Assembly: GCF_900106015.1 (NCBI RefSeq)
Contig: NZ_LT629797.1
Location: forward strand, 4,340,001 to 4,404,000
Direction of reading: 5' to 3'
DNA length: 64,000 bases
Origin: Pseudomonas sihuiensis
Lineage (GTDB): Bacteria > Pseudomonadota > Gammaproteobacteria > Pseudomonadales > Pseudomonadaceae
The notes under the pieces are model-generated. The model saw only the letters and a list, made by a program, of their open reading frames with translations, made no database searches and was not told the origin of the DNA. The translations under genes were made by a program, and so were the position numbers. Shown in pieces: positions 18,811-29,630 of the stretch. Positions within the stretch are counted from its first letter, which is position 1. Each line of letters starts with the position of its first letter.

Positions 18811-19887
18811 TCAGAGTTGGTCGAAGTCGAGGACGACCTTTTCGCTGACCGGATAGGACTGGCACGAGAGCACGTAGCCGGCGGCCACCTCGTAGTCCTC
18901 CAGGGCGAAGTTGCTGTCCATTTCCACCTCGCCTTCGATGACCTTGCACTTGCAGGTGGAGCACACCCCGGCCTTGCACGAGTAGGGCAGTTCCAGGCCC
19001 TGGGCGTTGCCGGCGTCGAGCACGCTCTGGGTGTTGCGTGGCAGCTCGAAGTTCAGGGCGCGGCCGTCGCTGATGACGGTGATCTGGCTGCTGACGCTGT
19101 CGGCGCTGCGGGCTGCCTCGCGTGCTTCGCGGCGAGCGGCGCCGCCTTCGCTGGCGAACAGCTCGAAGTGGATGCGCTCGCTGGGCATGCCGTGCTCGCG
19201 CAATTGCTCCCGCACGGTTTCGGTCATGCTCTGCGGGCCGCAGATAAAGGCGGCGTCCAGCGCATCGACCTGGATCCAGCGGCTGAACAGCTGGCTGCAT
19301 TTGCCGGCATCGATATGACCGTTGTACAGATCCACGTCCTGTTGCTCGCGGCTGAACACGAAGATCAGGTTGAGGCGTTGCAGGTAGCGGTTCTTCAGAT
19401 CCTCCAACTGCTCACGAAACAGTGCCGAGGCGCTGGAGCGGTTGCCGTAGAGCAGGGTGAAGCGGCTTTGCGGTTCGCACTCGAGGGTGGTCTTGATGAT
19501 CGACAGGATCGGCGTGATGCCGCTGCCGGCGGCCACGGCTAGGTAGTTGCCGCGACGGCTGGGCTCGATGGGCACGAAGAAGCGGCCATCCGGCGGCATG
19601 ACTTCGAGCTGCTGGCCGACCCGTAGCTGGTCGTTGGCATAGCTGGAGAAACGGCCACCGGCTACGCGCTTGATGGCCACCCGCAGCTCGCCATCGCCGG
19701 TGCCGGTGCAGATGGAGTAGGAGCGCCGTACTTCCTCGCCGTCCAGCTCGGTGCGCAGCACCAGGTACTGGCCCTGGGTGAAGTGGAAGGCGTCGGCCAG
19801 GTCGCCGGGAACGTCGAAGGCGATGGACACCGCGTCACGGGTTTCGGCGCGGACGTCCTTGATGGTCAGGCTGTGGAACTTGCTCAT
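18811..19887 (-). CDS. paaE: Phenylacetyl-CoA 1,2-epoxidase reductase subunit PaaE
   Basis: 358-residue NAD(P)H oxidoreductase that feeds electrons to the PaaAC di-iron site. Domains in order: FAD-binding ([19 protein letters not shown], residues ~45-65), NAD-binding ([20 protein letters not shown] and [10 protein letters not shown]), and a C-terminal plant-type 2Fe-2S ferredoxin with Cys cluster [13 protein letters not shown] plus a distal Cys in [11 protein letters not shown] 19887 follows GGAGAA. It lies 51 bp after paaD in the paaABCDE operon. Confidence 0.96.
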   Translation of the reverse strand: MSKFHSLTIKDVRAETRDAVSIAFDVPGDLADAFHFTQGQYLVLRTELDGEEVRRSYSICTGTGDGELRVAIKRVAGGRFSSYANDQLRVGQQLEVMPPDGRFFVPIEPSRRGNYLAVAAGSGITPILSIIKTTLECEPQSRFTLLYGNRSSASALFREQLEDLKNRYLQRLNLIFVFSREQQDVDLYNGHIDAGKCSQLFSRWIQVDALDAAFICGPQSMTETVREQLREHGMPSERIHFELFASEGGAARREAREAARSADSVSSQITVISDGRALNFELPRNTQSVLDAGNAQGLELPYSCKAGVCSTCKCKVIEGEVEMDSNFALEDYEVAAGYVLSCQSYPVSEKVVLDFDQL

Positions 19888-19938
19888 TGTTGTTCTCCGG
19901 CGGAGAAACATTGCGCTCGCGACGTTTCTCCCGCTCCT

Positions 19939-20463
19939 CTAGATGCACTTGAAGTAATCGAATGGTTCCAGGCAGTCCTTGCAGCGGTGCAGGGCCTTGC
20001 AGGCGGTGGAGCCGAATTCGCTGAGCCGTTCGGTATGAGCACTGCCGCACTGCGGGCAGCAGATCTCCACCTCTTCGCCGAGCAGGCTGCGCTTGCTGGC
20101 GCTGCCCTGTGGCGGGGCGATGCCGTAGGCGCGCAGCCGTTCACGGCCTGCGGCGCTGATCCAGTCCGTGGTCCAGGCGGGCGTCAGGCAGCGCTCTAGG
20201 CGCGGGGCGAAACCCGCCTGCAGCAGCGCCTGCTCGATGTCCCGTTCGATGACCTCGGTAGCCGGGCAGCCGGAGTAGGTGGGAGTCACCAGCACATGCA
20301 GGGTGCCGCCGTCGGGGCTCAGCGCGCGCACGATGCCGAGGTCGACCACGCTGACCACCGGGACTTCCGGGTCCATCACCGCGTCCAGTACCTGCCAGGC
20401 GCGATCGACGTCACCGGCCCCCAGGGGCGCGCGGTCGCTGGCGATCAGCTCACCAGCTGGCAT
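19939..20463 (-). CDS. paaD: Phenylacetyl-CoA epoxidase maturation factor PaaD
   Basis: 174-residue SufT/MIP18-family protein (residues ~15-110, VMDPEVPVVSVVDLGIVR and VTPTYSGCPATEVIERDI) with a C-terminal zinc/iron ribbon formed by four cysteine pairs (CCPQCG, ACKALHRCKDC). Needed for activity of the epoxidase, probably in Fe-S or metal assembly. I place the start at ATG 20463 (MPAGELIASDRAP), overlapping the paaC 3' end by 14 bp; longer open frame upstream is paaC read out of frame. It is called PaaD in E. coli and PaaJ or PaaD in pseudomonads. Confidence 0.92.
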   Translation of the reverse strand: MPAGELIASDRAPLGAGDVDRAWQVLDAVMDPEVPVVSVVDLGIVRALSPDGGTLHVLVTPTYSGCPATEVIERDIEQALLQAGFAPRLERCLTPAWTTDWISAAGRERLRAYGIAPPQGSASKRSLLGEEVEICCPQCGSAHTERLSEFGSTACKALHRCKDCLEPFDYFKCI

Positions 20464-21211
20464 CGGGGTAGGCCCGCTGAAGGAACTGCATTTCGGCCAG
20501 CAACAGACCCAGGTGCTCGGTATGCAGGCCGCGGCGCCCGGAAAGGTAGAAGTGGCTGGCTGCTTCCGGTACGGGCAGGGTGGCGCGGGCGAAGGTGTCG
20601 GCCACCTTGGCTTGCCAGCCGGCGGTGACGTCCTGCTGGGCGGGCGCGATGCCGGCCTCGAACAGGCGCTGCTCGACGTCGTCGGCATTCACCAGCTCGA
20701 CGCTGAAGCGCCACAGTTCCTGCACGGCGGTGAGCATGCGCTGGTGGCTGTGCTCGGTGCCGTCACCCAGGCGCTGCACCCACTCGCTGGAGCGGCGCAG
20801 GTGGTAGGTGACTTCCTTGAGGGCCTTGGCGGCGATGCCGGCGATGCGTGCATCCGTGGAGCTGGACAGGCCGTGCAACACCTGGAAGTGCCAGGCGTCG
20901 TAGAGGAACTGCTTGGTCATGGTGACGGCGAAGTCGCCGTTGGGTTGCTCCACCAGCAGCAGGTTGCGGTAGGCGCGCTCATCGCGGCGGAAGGCCAGGT
21001 GATCGGCATCGTGGCCATCGTTGAGCAGTTCGGCGGCATATTCCAGCCAGTTGCGGGCCTGGCCCACCAGGTCGAGGCCGACGTTCATCAACGCCAGTTC
21101 CTCTTCCAGGGCTGGAGCGCGGCCACACCATTCGCACAGGCGCTGGCCCTGGATCAGGGCACTGTCGCCGAGGCGCAGGAGGTATTCGATCAGATCGTGC
21201 TGGGCGGTCAT
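20450..21211 (-). CDS. paaC: Phenylacetyl-CoA epoxidase structural subunit PaaC
   Basis: 253 residues, the length of known PaaC. Ferritin-like helical fold without the full set of metal ligands; it pairs with PaaA to form the epoxidase core. Landmarks: LIEYLLRLGDSALIQGQRL at the N-terminus, NVGLDLVGQARNWL and FLYDAWHFQVLHGL in the middle. ATG 21211 has GAGG eight bases upstream. Gap to paaB is 10 bp and the 3' end overlaps paaD. Confidence 0.96.
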   Translation of the reverse strand: MTAQHDLIEYLLRLGDSALIQGQRLCEWCGRAPALEEELALMNVGLDLVGQARNWLEYAAELLNDGHDADHLAFRRDERAYRNLLLVEQPNGDFAVTMTKQFLYDAWHFQVLHGLSSSTDARIAGIAAKALKEVTYHLRRSSEWVQRLGDGTEHSHQRMLTAVQELWRFSVELVNADDVEQRLFEAGIAPAQQDVTAGWQAKVADTFARATLPVPEAASHFYLSGRRGLHTEHLGLLLAEMQFLQRAYPDASW

Positions 21212-21221
21212 GGCTGGTGCC

Positions 21222-21503
21222 TCACATGTGGCCGACTTCGGCGGGCAACTCGTAGAAACTGGCGTGGCGGTAGACCTTGTCCTGGGATGGGTCGAACAGC
21301 GGCTCTTTTTCGTCCGGGGAAGAGGCGGTGATCAGTGCCGAGGGCACCACCCACAGGCTCACGCCCTCGTTGCGTCGGGTGTACAGCTCGCGGGCGTTCT
21401 CGATGGCCATTGGCGCATCGGCGGCATGCACGCTGCCGACATGCTTGTGGTTGAGGCCGTGCTTGCTGCGGACGAAGACCTCGAAAAGGGTCCATTCACT
21501 CAT
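21222..21503 (-). CDS. paaB: Phenylacetyl-CoA epoxidase subunit PaaB
   Basis: 93-residue small subunit required for the PaaABC(E) complex. Sequence is characteristic (EWTLFEVFVRSKHGLNHKHV, then DAPMAIENARELYTRR and SLWVVPSALI). GAGGAG precedes ATG 21503. It lies 50 bp after paaA and 10 bp before paaC. Confidence 0.96.
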   Translation of the reverse strand: MSEWTLFEVFVRSKHGLNHKHVGSVHAADAPMAIENARELYTRRNEGVSLWVVPSALITASSPDEKEPLFDPSQDKVYRHASFYELPAEVGHM

Positions 21504-21553
21504 GTGCGTATCTCCTCGCGCTGGCCCGCATTGGCGGGGCAGGGGTTGTCGGT

Positions 21554-22546
21554 TCAGGCGGCGTCGCGTTTGTGTTGTTGTTTGCGCGCATAAGCCACGG
21601 CGGCTTCACGCACCCAGGCACCGTCTTCGATGGCCTTGCGGCGGGTGGCGATGCGTTCGTGGTTGCAGGGGCCGTTGCCTTTGAGCACGGCGTAGAACTC
21701 GCTCCAGTCGATCTCGCCGAAGTCGTAATGGCCGCGTTCTTCGTTCCACTTCAGGTCGGGGTCGGGGGCCGTGCAGCCGAGCAACTGCAGTTGCGGCACG
21801 GTCTGGTCGATGAAGCGCTGGCGCAGCTCGTCGTTGCTCTGGCGCTTGATCTTCCAGGCCATGGACTGGGCGCTGTTGGGGGAGTCGGCATCGCTGGGGC
21901 CGAACATCATCAGGGCCGGCCACCAGAGGCGGTTGATGGCGTCCTGCACCATGTCCTTCTGCGCCTGGTTACCGTGACGCATCATGTGCAGGAGGATTTC
22001 GTAGCCCTGGCGCTGGTGGAAGGACTCTTCCTTGCAGATGCGGACCATGGCGCGCGAGTAGGGGCCGTAGGAGGTGCGTTGCAGCACCACCTGATTGACG
22101 ATCGCAGCACCGTCCACCAGCCAGCCCACGGCACCCATGTCGGCCCAGTTCAGGGTCGGGTAGTTGAAGATGCTCGAGTACTTCACCTTGCCGGCATGCA
22201 GCTTGGCGATTTCCTCGTCCCGGCAGGCGCCGAGGGTTTCCATGGCGCTGTACAGGTACAGGCCGTGGCCAGCTTCGTCCTGGATCTTGGCCATCAATTG
22301 CAGCTTGCGCTTGAGGGTCGGGGCGCGGGTCACCCAGTTGCCTTCGGGCAGCATGCCGACGATTTCCGAGTGGGCGTGCTGGGACATCTGCCGGATCAGC
22401 GTCTGGCGGTAACCGTCGGGCATCCAGTTCTTCGGTTCGATCTTGATTTCAGCGTCGATCTTTTCCTGGAAGGCGCGTTCCTCGGGAGGCATTTCCTCCA
22501 GCGTCTTCACGCGCTTCACGCCGGTCTCAACCAATTGTGCGTACAT
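21554..22546 (-). CDS. paaA: Phenylacetyl-CoA epoxidase catalytic subunit PaaA
   Basis: 330-residue di-iron oxygenase subunit that converts phenylacetyl-CoA to the 1,2-epoxide. Metal-ligand motifs are visible as E-x-x-H in [13 protein letters not shown] and again in [13 protein letters not shown]; other PaaA signatures include [13 protein letters not shown] and [23 protein letters not shown] 22546 has GGAGA seven bases upstream. First gene of the paaABCDE unit, with its own AT-rich promoter region upstream. Confidence 0.97.
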   Translation of the reverse strand: MYAQLVETGVKRVKTLEEMPPEERAFQEKIDAEIKIEPKNWMPDGYRQTLIRQMSQHAHSEIVGMLPEGNWVTRAPTLKRKLQLMAKIQDEAGHGLYLYSAMETLGACRDEEIAKLHAGKVKYSSIFNYPTLNWADMGAVGWLVDGAAIVNQVVLQRTSYGPYSRAMVRICKEESFHQRQGYEILLHMMRHGNQAQKDMVQDAINRLWWPALMMFGPSDADSPNSAQSMAWKIKRQSNDELRQRFIDQTVPQLQLLGCTAPDPDLKWNEERGHYDFGEIDWSEFYAVLKGNGPCNHERIATRRKAIEDGAWVREAAVAYARKQQHKRDAA

Positions 22547-22962
22547 GCCGTTCTCCAGCTGTGCGGGGTTCGTGGGGTGGCGTTGCCATGGTGATATTTT
22601 TAAATGATACGTAAAAAAATATCAAACACTAAAATATGTATCGAATTAGATTTTTGTATCGTATCTGAAGGCCGTCCTCATGCTTTCTGGTCATGAGCGA
22701 GGAAGGGGGAAGCGCCATGAGTGCGCTTGGAGACCGATAGCGTCTCGCGGCAATAGAATTTTCCGTGGCGTAGATAGCGCCCAGAGCCGTGGCACGGGAT
22801 GCTCTATAAAGAGATACGAAAATATATTCTTGTTTTATATTTCGGTTTTATTTGGCGAGCGAATGCAGCCGTGAGGCAGTCGGCTGCATCTCGGGTTGTT
22901 GTCGGTGATAGGGGGTAGGCGTGCGAGGCGCTCGCAATGCAGCGCCTCGCACAGTGGTGCGC
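22547..22962 (-). promoter_or_regulatory. AT-rich control region of paaABCDE
   Basis: 416 bp between paaK and paaA, markedly AT-rich at 22590-22670 and 22800-22860 against a GC-rich background. Several GATAC half-sites occur: GATACGAAAA at 22813-22822, TTTTTGTATC (inverted GATACAAAAA) at 22652-22661 followed directly by GTATC, an inverted CGATAC at about 22639, and TGATACG at 22607. The same motif occurs in front of paaF and paaN, so these are candidate PaaX sites. No gene is apparent in the region. Confidence 0.6.
22593..22625. promoter_or_regulatory. Palindrome in the paaA leader/promoter
   Basis: TGATATTTTT (22593-22602) and AAAAATATCA (22616-22625), perfect 10-bp arms around a centre containing TGATACG, 46 bp upstream of the paaA ATG. 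Likely an operator overlapping the paaA promoter; a leader hairpin is the alternative. Confidence 0.5.
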
Positions 22963-24279
22963 TTACTGGTTGCGCTTGTCGTACACGTGGCAGGCCTTGC
23001 CTTCGGAGCGCTTCAGCGAATAGCTGGGACGCAGGACGATGCGCGAGCTGATGCCGATGTAGGTCTTGATGTGCTTCGACAACTCGTTGCACAGGGACTG
23101 CTGCTGGGCTTCGCCCAGGCCATCGTGCTCGTGCTTGAGTTCGACATGGATCTCGATGCTGTCCAGATTGCCGTTGCGGAACAGGTGGATCTCGTAGTTC
23201 TCGGAGAGCTGGCGAACCTTCAGCACCTGCTCTTCGATCTGGGTCGGGAACACGTTCACGCCACGGATGATCAGCATGTCGTCGCTGCGGCCGGTGATCT
23301 TGTCCATGCGCCGCATCGGGCGTGCGGTTCCAGGCAGCAGGCGGGTGAGGTCGCGGGTGCGGTAGCGGATCATCGGCAGCGCCTCTTTGGACAGGGAGGT
23401 GAACACCAGCTCGCCGTACTCGCCGTCCGGTAGCACCTGGCCGGTCACCGGGTCGATGATCTCGGGGTAGAAGTGGTCTTCCCAGATGGTCGGGCCATCC
23501 TTGCTTTCGGCGCATTCCATGGCGACACCTGGCCCCATGATTTCCGACAGGCCGTAGATGTCCAGGGCGGTGATGCCCAGGCGCTCCTCGATGGCCCGGC
23601 GCAGCTCGGCCGTCCAGGGTTCGGCGCCGAAGATGCCGAGGCGCAGCGCCAGCTTGTGCGGGTCGATGCCCTGGCGCTCGATCTCGTCCGCCAGGTTCAG
23701 CATGTACGACGGCGTGACCATGATGATGTCGGGCTGGAAGTCGCGGATCAGTTGCACCTGCTTCTCGGTCTGGCCACCGGACATGGGGATCACGGTGCAG
23801 CCCAGGCGCTCGGCGCCGTAATGCGCGCCGAGGCCGCCGGTGAACAGGCCGTAGCCGTAGGAGATATGCACCTTGTCGCCCTTGCGCCCGCCGGCTGCGC
23901 GAATCGAGCGCGCCACCACGTTGGCCCAGGTGTCGATGTCGTTCTGCGTGTAGCCCACCACGGTTGGTTTGCCGGTGGTGCCGCTGGAGGCATGGACGCG
24001 CACGACCTCGCTCTGTGGCACGGCGAACATGCCGAAGGGGTAGTTGTCGCGCAGGTCACCCTTGCTGGTGAAGGGGAACTTGGCCAGGTCGTCCAGTGAC
24101 TTGAGGTCGTCCGGGTGTATGCCGGCCTCGTCGAAGCGGCGGCGGTAGAGTGGCACGTTGTCGTAGGCGTGTTTCAGGCTCCAGCGCATGCGCTGCAGCT
24201 GGTGCTGGCGCAGTTCATCGACGCTGGCGGTTTCGATCGGGTCAAGCAGGGCACGTTGGGCATCATGGTACATGTTCAT
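22963..24279 (-). CDS. paaK: Phenylacetate-CoA ligase PaaK
   Basis: 438-residue cytosolic ligase: phenylacetate + ATP + CoA to phenylacetyl-CoA, the committing step of the pathway and source of the PaaX inducer. Adenylate-forming motif VHASSGTTGKPTVVGYT, then IYGLSEIMGPGVAMEC, DGEYGELVFTSL, RYRTRDLT and a C-terminal lysine region (SLKRSEGKACHVYDKRNQ). I chose ATG 24279 (MNMYHDAQ), which matches the recalled P. putida protein; ATG 24273 is possible. Separated from paaJ by 171 bp with a small hairpin. Confidence 0.96.
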   Translation of the reverse strand: MNMYHDAQRALLDPIETASVDELRQHQLQRMRWSLKHAYDNVPLYRRRFDEAGIHPDDLKSLDDLAKFPFTSKGDLRDNYPFGMFAVPQSEVVRVHASSGTTGKPTVVGYTQNDIDTWANVVARSIRAAGGRKGDKVHISYGYGLFTGGLGAHYGAERLGCTVIPMSGGQTEKQVQLIRDFQPDIIMVTPSYMLNLADEIERQGIDPHKLALRLGIFGAEPWTAELRRAIEERLGITALDIYGLSEIMGPGVAMECAESKDGPTIWEDHFYPEIIDPVTGQVLPDGEYGELVFTSLSKEALPMIRYRTRDLTRLLPGTARPMRRMDKITGRSDDMLIIRGVNVFPTQIEEQVLKVRQLSENYEIHLFRNGNLDSIEIHVELKHEHDGLGEAQQQSLCNELSKHIKTYIGISSRIVLRPSYSLKRSEGKACHVYDKRNQ

Positions 24280-24335
24280 GGTTTCACTCGAGTTGTTCTT
24301 GTACGCCAGCCCGGCAGGGGCCGCGAGTGTCATGA

Positions 24336-24352
24336 GGGAGCATAGCGCTCCC
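24336..24352 (-). other. Small hairpin between paaJ and paaK
   Basis: GGGAGC-ATAGC-GCTCCC, a 6-bp stem in the 171-bp gap. No U-tract; read-through from paaJ into paaK is plausible, since no GATAC motif is seen here. Confidence 0.35.
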
Positions 24353-24450
24353 GGTTCTTGGGGTAGTTCGCGCTCCGTGTCAGAGTCTTTGCTGTGCCTG
24401 CCAGTCCGCCGCTTTCACGATGAATGGCAGGGCGTGCGCTCCTTCGTGAG

Positions 24451-25663
<1,213 letters not shown>

Positions 25664-25671
<8 letters not shown>

Positions 25672-26113
25672 CAGGGGTCTCCTGCGCCAGCACTGTGCCG
25701 CGCACTCTGTAGGATTTGCCGTGGAACAGGGCGATCAGTTGCCCGTTCTGGTTCTCGATACGCACGTCGTAGTTGCCGGTGCGTCCGCTGCGGCTCTGCT
25801 CGCTGGCCTGGGCGGTAAGGGTGTCACCCAGGCTGGCCGGGGCCACATAGTCGATGCTGCAGCCGATGGCCACGGTGGCCTCGTTATAGCTGTTGCAGGC
25901 AAAGGCGAAGGCCGAGTCGGCCAGGGCGAACAGGTAGCCGCCGTGGCAGGTGCCGTGGCCCTGGACCATGTCGGCGCGCACGCTCATGCCGACTTGTGCC
26001 TGGCCGGGTGCCACGGAGATCAGGCGCATGCCCATGGCCTGGCTGGCGCTGTCGCGCTCGAACAGCGCGCGGCCGCACTCCACTGCCAATGACAGTGCTT
26101 CATAGTTGGTCAT
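25664..26113 (-). CDS. paaI: Hotdog thioesterase PaaI
   Basis: 149-residue acyl-CoA thioesterase thought to release CoA from dead-end hydroxyphenylacetyl-CoA or ring-opened intermediates. Hotdog-fold signature [18 protein letters not shown] contains the HGG and the catalytic Asp. ATG 26113 ([14 protein letters not shown]) lies inside the 3' end of paaH (14-bp overlap), and its own 3' end overlaps paaJ, so the unit is tightly coupled. A longer open frame upstream is paaH in another frame. Confidence 0.94.
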
Positions 26114-27623
26114 GGAAGACTCTCCCTTCGGCGGCATGACGCCGCAGCAGCAGTGATGGGCGGTAGCGGGTTTCGCCGTAGGCCGCCTGCAGGTTGTCGA
26201 GAATGCGCAGCACGCAGGGCAGGCCGATGGCGTCGGCCCAGGCCAGCGGCCCCCGGGGGTAATTGACGCCGGCCTGCATGGCCAGGTCGATGTCCGCCGC
26301 CGAGCCAACGCCTTGCAGCACGGCATCGGCGCCCTCGTTGGCGAGCATGGCGACGGTGCGCAGTACGGCGAGGCCCGGCAGGTCGGCCAGCGGGCTGGCC
26401 GTGATGCCGGCGCGTTGCAGCAGCGCCACGGCCTGGTCGCGGGCGAGTTTGGAGGTGTCGGCTGCCCAGCTGATGCCGAGGCGGCTGGCCTTGGTGTAGT
26501 CCAGCGCCAGATCCAGCAGCACCAGGTTGGCCAGGCCATCCTCGCGGGCACGCTGGCTGGCCAGGCGCCCATCGGAGAGTGCCAGCACCGCGTCACCGAC
26601 CCGCAGCAGGCCGGCGCCGTCACGCCGGGTCACCGCCAGACCGGCGGCCTGCAGGCGTGCCAGCAGCGGCTCGGCCGCACCCAGGTCGCCCTCCACCACG
26701 CAGCCGTCGACGCTCAGGTCGCTGCTCAACTCGCTGGCGTTGGGGCGCTGGGCACCTTCGGCGTAGTCGTAGAAGCCGCGACCGCTCTTGCGGCCCAGGC
26801 GGCCGGCGTCGACCAGTTCCTTCTGGATCAGCGAAGGCTGGAAGCGGAAGTCGCCGTAGTAGGCGTCGAACACCGAGCAGGTGACGGCGTAGTTGACGTC
26901 ATGGCCGATCAGGTCGGTGAGCTCGAAGGCGCCCATGCGAAAGCCACCGGCATCACGCAGCAGCGCATCGAGCGTGGCGCAGTCGGCGGCGCCTTCCTGC
27001 AGCAGGCGTAGGCTTTCGGCATAGAAGGGGCGCGCCACGCGATTGACGATGAAGCCCGGAGTGGAGCGGGTGTGCACCGGCTTCTTGTTCCAGGCTTTGG
27101 CGGTGGCATGCAGGCTGTCGGCCAGCGCAGGGTCGCTGTCCAGGCCCGATACGATCTCCACCAGAGCCATCAGCGGTGCCGGGTTGAAGAAGTGCATGCC
27201 GATCACCCGACCAGGGTGCTTCAGGCCGGTGGCCAGGCTGGTGATCGACAGCGACGAGGTGTTGCTGGCGAGGATGCAGGTGGGGGCGCACAGCGCTTCC
27301 AGTTCGCGCAGCAGGCTGCGTTTGACCTCCAGGTTCTCGACTATGGCTTCGATCACCAGGTGGGCATCGGCCAGCTCTTGCAGTGCGTCTGCAGGTTGCA
27401 GGCGAGCGACGATGGCACGTTGTGCGTCGGCGTCGAGCTTGCCTTTCTCGACCAGGCGAGCGAGCTGGCGGGCGATGCCCTCCACGGCCTGGGCGGCGGC
27501 GCCGGGGCGGTTGTCATAGAGGCGCACCGGATGGCCGGCCTGGGCCGCCACCTGGGCGATGCCGGCACCCATGGCGCCGGCGCCGATGACGGCGACGAGT
27601 GAGGTGTTGGGCAGGGCAGGCAT
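26100..27623 (-). CDS. paaH: 3-hydroxyadipyl-CoA dehydrogenase PaaH
   Basis: 507-residue NAD-dependent enzyme oxidising 3-hydroxyadipyl-CoA to 3-oxoadipyl-CoA. Rossmann loop VIGAGAMGAGIAQVAAQAGH at the N-terminus, SSLSITSLATGLKHPGRVIG and the catalytic HFFNP (His) near residue 145, followed by two C-terminal 3HCDH helical domains (second: VLRTVAMLANEGADAVLQG), which explains the length. It lies 3 bp after paaG. Confidence 0.95.
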   Translation of the reverse strand: MPALPNTSLVAVIGAGAMGAGIAQVAAQAGHPVRLYDNRPGAAAQAVEGIARQLARLVEKGKLDADAQRAIVARLQPADALQELADAHLVIEAIVENLEVKRSLLRELEALCAPTCILASNTSSLSITSLATGLKHPGRVIGMHFFNPAPLMALVEIVSGLDSDPALADSLHATAKAWNKKPVHTRSTPGFIVNRVARPFYAESLRLLQEGAADCATLDALLRDAGGFRMGAFELTDLIGHDVNYAVTCSVFDAYYGDFRFQPSLIQKELVDAGRLGRKSGRGFYDYAEGAQRPNASELSSDLSVDGCVVEGDLGAAEPLLARLQAAGLAVTRRDGAGLLRVGDAVLALSDGRLASQRAREDGLANLVLLDLALDYTKASRLGISWAADTSKLARDQAVALLQRAGITASPLADLPGLAVLRTVAMLANEGADAVLQGVGSAADIDLAMQAGVNYPRGPLAWADAIGLPCVLRILDNLQAAYGETRYRPSLLLRRHAAEGRVFHDQL

Positions 27624-27626
27624 GGC

Positions 27627-28418
27627 TCAGCGTCCTTTGAAGGCAGGGGTGCGTTTGGCCATGAAGGCGCTGACGCCCTCGCGGTAGTCCTCGCTGCGAC
27701 CGGCCAGGCGCTGCAGATCGCGCTCCAGTTCCAGTTGCTCGTCGAAGCCGTTGTTCAGGCTGGCGTTGAGGCTGCGCTTGATCAGCGCCAGGCCGTAGGT
27801 GGGCTGGGTCGCCAGATGGCGGGCCAGCTTGAGGGCTTCGTCGCGCAGCTCGGCGTCGTCCACCACGCGGTAGATCAACCCCCACTGCTCGGCCTGCTCG
27901 GCGCTGAGGCGCTCGCCCAGCAGGGCCAGGGCCTTGGCACGGGCCATGCCGACCAGGCGTGGCAGGGTCCAGGTGCCGCCGGAGTCGGGGATCAGGCCGA
28001 TCTTGCAGAAGGCCTGGATGAAGCTGGCGGAACGGGCGGCCAGCACCAGGTCGCAAGCCAGGGGGATATTGGCCCCGGCGCCGGCGGCGACCCCGTTGAC
28101 CGCGCAGATCACCGGCATGGGCAGGTCGCGCAGGGTGCGGATCAGCGGGTTGTAGAACTGCTCGATGGAGGCGCCCAGATCCGGCGCGGCGCTGCCCGGC
28201 GCGACGTTGCGGTCGGCCAGATCCTGACCGGCGCAGAAGCCGCGGCCCTCGCCGGTCAGCAACAGGACGCGAACCTCCGGGTTCTGGCGTACCTGCTTGA
28301 GGGCTTCGCGGACTTCGCCGTGCATCTTGGCGTTGAAGCTGTTCAGTTGCTCTGGGCGGTTGAGGCTGAGGGTGGCGACACCCGCCTCGATGGCAAAGAG
28401 GATGTGGTCGAAGGTCAT
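27627..28418 (-). CDS. paaG: 1,2-epoxyphenylacetyl-CoA isomerase PaaG
   Basis: 263-residue crotonase-fold enzyme that isomerises the ring epoxide to oxepin-CoA and also shifts double bonds later in the pathway. Oxyanion-hole stretches GRGFCAGQDLADRNV and VNGVAAGAGANIPLACDL are visible; the latter lacks the hydratase Glu of PaaF, as expected for an isomerase with IGLIPDSGGTW supplying the Asp. Start at ATG 28418 (MTFDHILFAIEAG) agrees with recalled homologues; an upstream in-frame ATG would add 15 atypical residues. Confidence 0.94.
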   Translation of the reverse strand: MTFDHILFAIEAGVATLSLNRPEQLNSFNAKMHGEVREALKQVRQNPEVRVLLLTGEGRGFCAGQDLADRNVAPGSAAPDLGASIEQFYNPLIRTLRDLPMPVICAVNGVAAGAGANIPLACDLVLAARSASFIQAFCKIGLIPDSGGTWTLPRLVGMARAKALALLGERLSAEQAEQWGLIYRVVDDAELRDEALKLARHLATQPTYGLALIKRSLNASLNNGFDEQLELERDLQRLAGRSEDYREGVSAFMAKRTPAFKGR

Positions 28419-28459
28419 GTCTCGGGCGCTCCGGTGCGGCGGGAGAGGGTGGCCAGTGG

Positions 28460-29233
28460 TCACTGGCCGGTGAAGTCGGGGCGACGCTTTTCCTGGAAGG
28501 CGCGGATGCCTTCGTCGCGGTCGCGGGTGCCGGCGAGCAGGGTGAAGGCGTGGCGCTCGAAGCGCAGGCCGCTGGCCAGGTCGGTGTCCTCGGCCTTGAG
28601 CACGGCCTCTTTCGCCAGGCGCACGGCCAGCGGCGCCTTCTGGGCGATCAGGCGGGCGATGGCCATGGCCCGCTCGACCGTGAGCTCAGGCTGGGTCACT
28701 TCGCTGACCAGTCCGGCACGCAGGGCGTGGCGGGCGTCGATGGGCTCGCCACCGAGCACCATCTGCATGGCCAGGGATTTGCCCACCGCGCGTAGCAGAC
28801 GCTGGGTGCCGCCAGCGCCGGGCATGATGCCGAGGTTGATTTCCGGCTGGCCGAAGCGCGCGTCCTCGCCGGCGATGAGGATGTCGGCGTGCATGGCCAG
28901 CTCGCAGCCTCCGCCCAAGCAGAAGCCATTGATGGCGGCGATCAGCGGTTTGCTGAAGCGGGTGATGCGCTGCCAGTGCGCCAGGCGTGGGTCATTGAGG
29001 ATGCCCACCAGATCGCGCTCGGCCATTTCCTTGATATCGGCGCCGGCGGCGAATGCCTTGCGGCTGCCGGTGATGACCACCACGCGGTTGTTGATGTCCT
29101 GCTCGGCGAGATCCAGCTCGCTGGCCAGCTCGGCGAGCAATTCGGTGTTCAGCGCATTGAGCGCCTCGGGGCGCTGCAAGGTGATCAGGCGGACGCCCTG
29201 CTCTGGCTGCAGGACGGCAAGGGTACGAGGCAT
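28460..29233 (-). CDS. paaF: 2,3-dehydroadipyl-CoA hydratase PaaF
   Basis: 257-residue enoyl-CoA hydratase hydrating 2,3-dehydroadipyl-CoA. Crotonase motifs: KAFAAGADIKEM (oxyanion loop), NGFCLGGGCELAMHADI with catalytic Glu, and EINLGIMPGAGGTQRL with the second catalytic Glu. ATG 29233 (MPRTLAVLQPEQGV) has GAGGA upstream; a start seven codons earlier is less like known PaaF. First gene of the minus-strand paaFGHIJK unit, divergent from paaN. Confidence 0.95.
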   Translation of the reverse strand: MPRTLAVLQPEQGVRLITLQRPEALNALNTELLAELASELDLAEQDINNRVVVITGSRKAFAAGADIKEMAERDLVGILNDPRLAHWQRITRFSKPLIAAINGFCLGGGCELAMHADILIAGEDARFGQPEINLGIMPGAGGTQRLLRAVGKSLAMQMVLGGEPIDARHALRAGLVSEVTQPELTVERAMAIARLIAQKAPLAVRLAKEAVLKAEDTDLASGLRFERHAFTLLAGTRDRDEGIRAFQEKRRPDFTGQ

Positions 29234-29630
29234 GGCGAACGTCCTCTGCTGCACGCGCGGCTTGGTGCCAGCCGCTCTTATTGATTAGTGGCTCGGGGCG
29301 GTGCCCTTCGCGGAGGCGAGCCGCTAGTTCACGGCTCGACCTGGCTTCGAGTATATGCGCGAAGCGATACAAAACAAGAGTAAAAAATAATATTTACGTG
29401 TCTTTTAGTGGTGAGAGTGGCGCGGACATGCGGTCGTGGGATTCCCCGAGCCATGCTCAGGCCTGGCTTTATTCGGCGTTCTTGACGTGTTTATGGGGCT
29501 TGCACAAGGGTGCTCGGCATCCGATACAGAAACTGGCGCTTTTCTATATTTTTCTTATGTGATACAAAAAATGAAACGAAGCGTGTTTATTTGCGCCATT
29601 TCAAGGCCTGTATGGGTCGAGGAGTTCTTC
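29234..29630. promoter_or_regulatory. Divergent control region paaF / paaN
   Basis: 397 bp between paaF and paaN with two AT-rich blocks. GATACAAAAC at 29366-29375 lies on the paaF side and GATACAAAAA at 29561-29570 on the paaN side, matching the motif before paaA. These are candidate PaaX half-sites. GAGGAG at 29619-29624 is the paaN ribosome binding site. The open frame across this region is not supported as coding: its N-terminal part has no family resemblance and would run through the motif. Confidence 0.6.

Noticed and set aside
29436..29630. Longer N-terminus for PaaN starting at 29436
   Set aside because: The additional 65 residues match nothing, would run through the candidate PaaX motif, and ATG 29631 has a good GAGGAG site.
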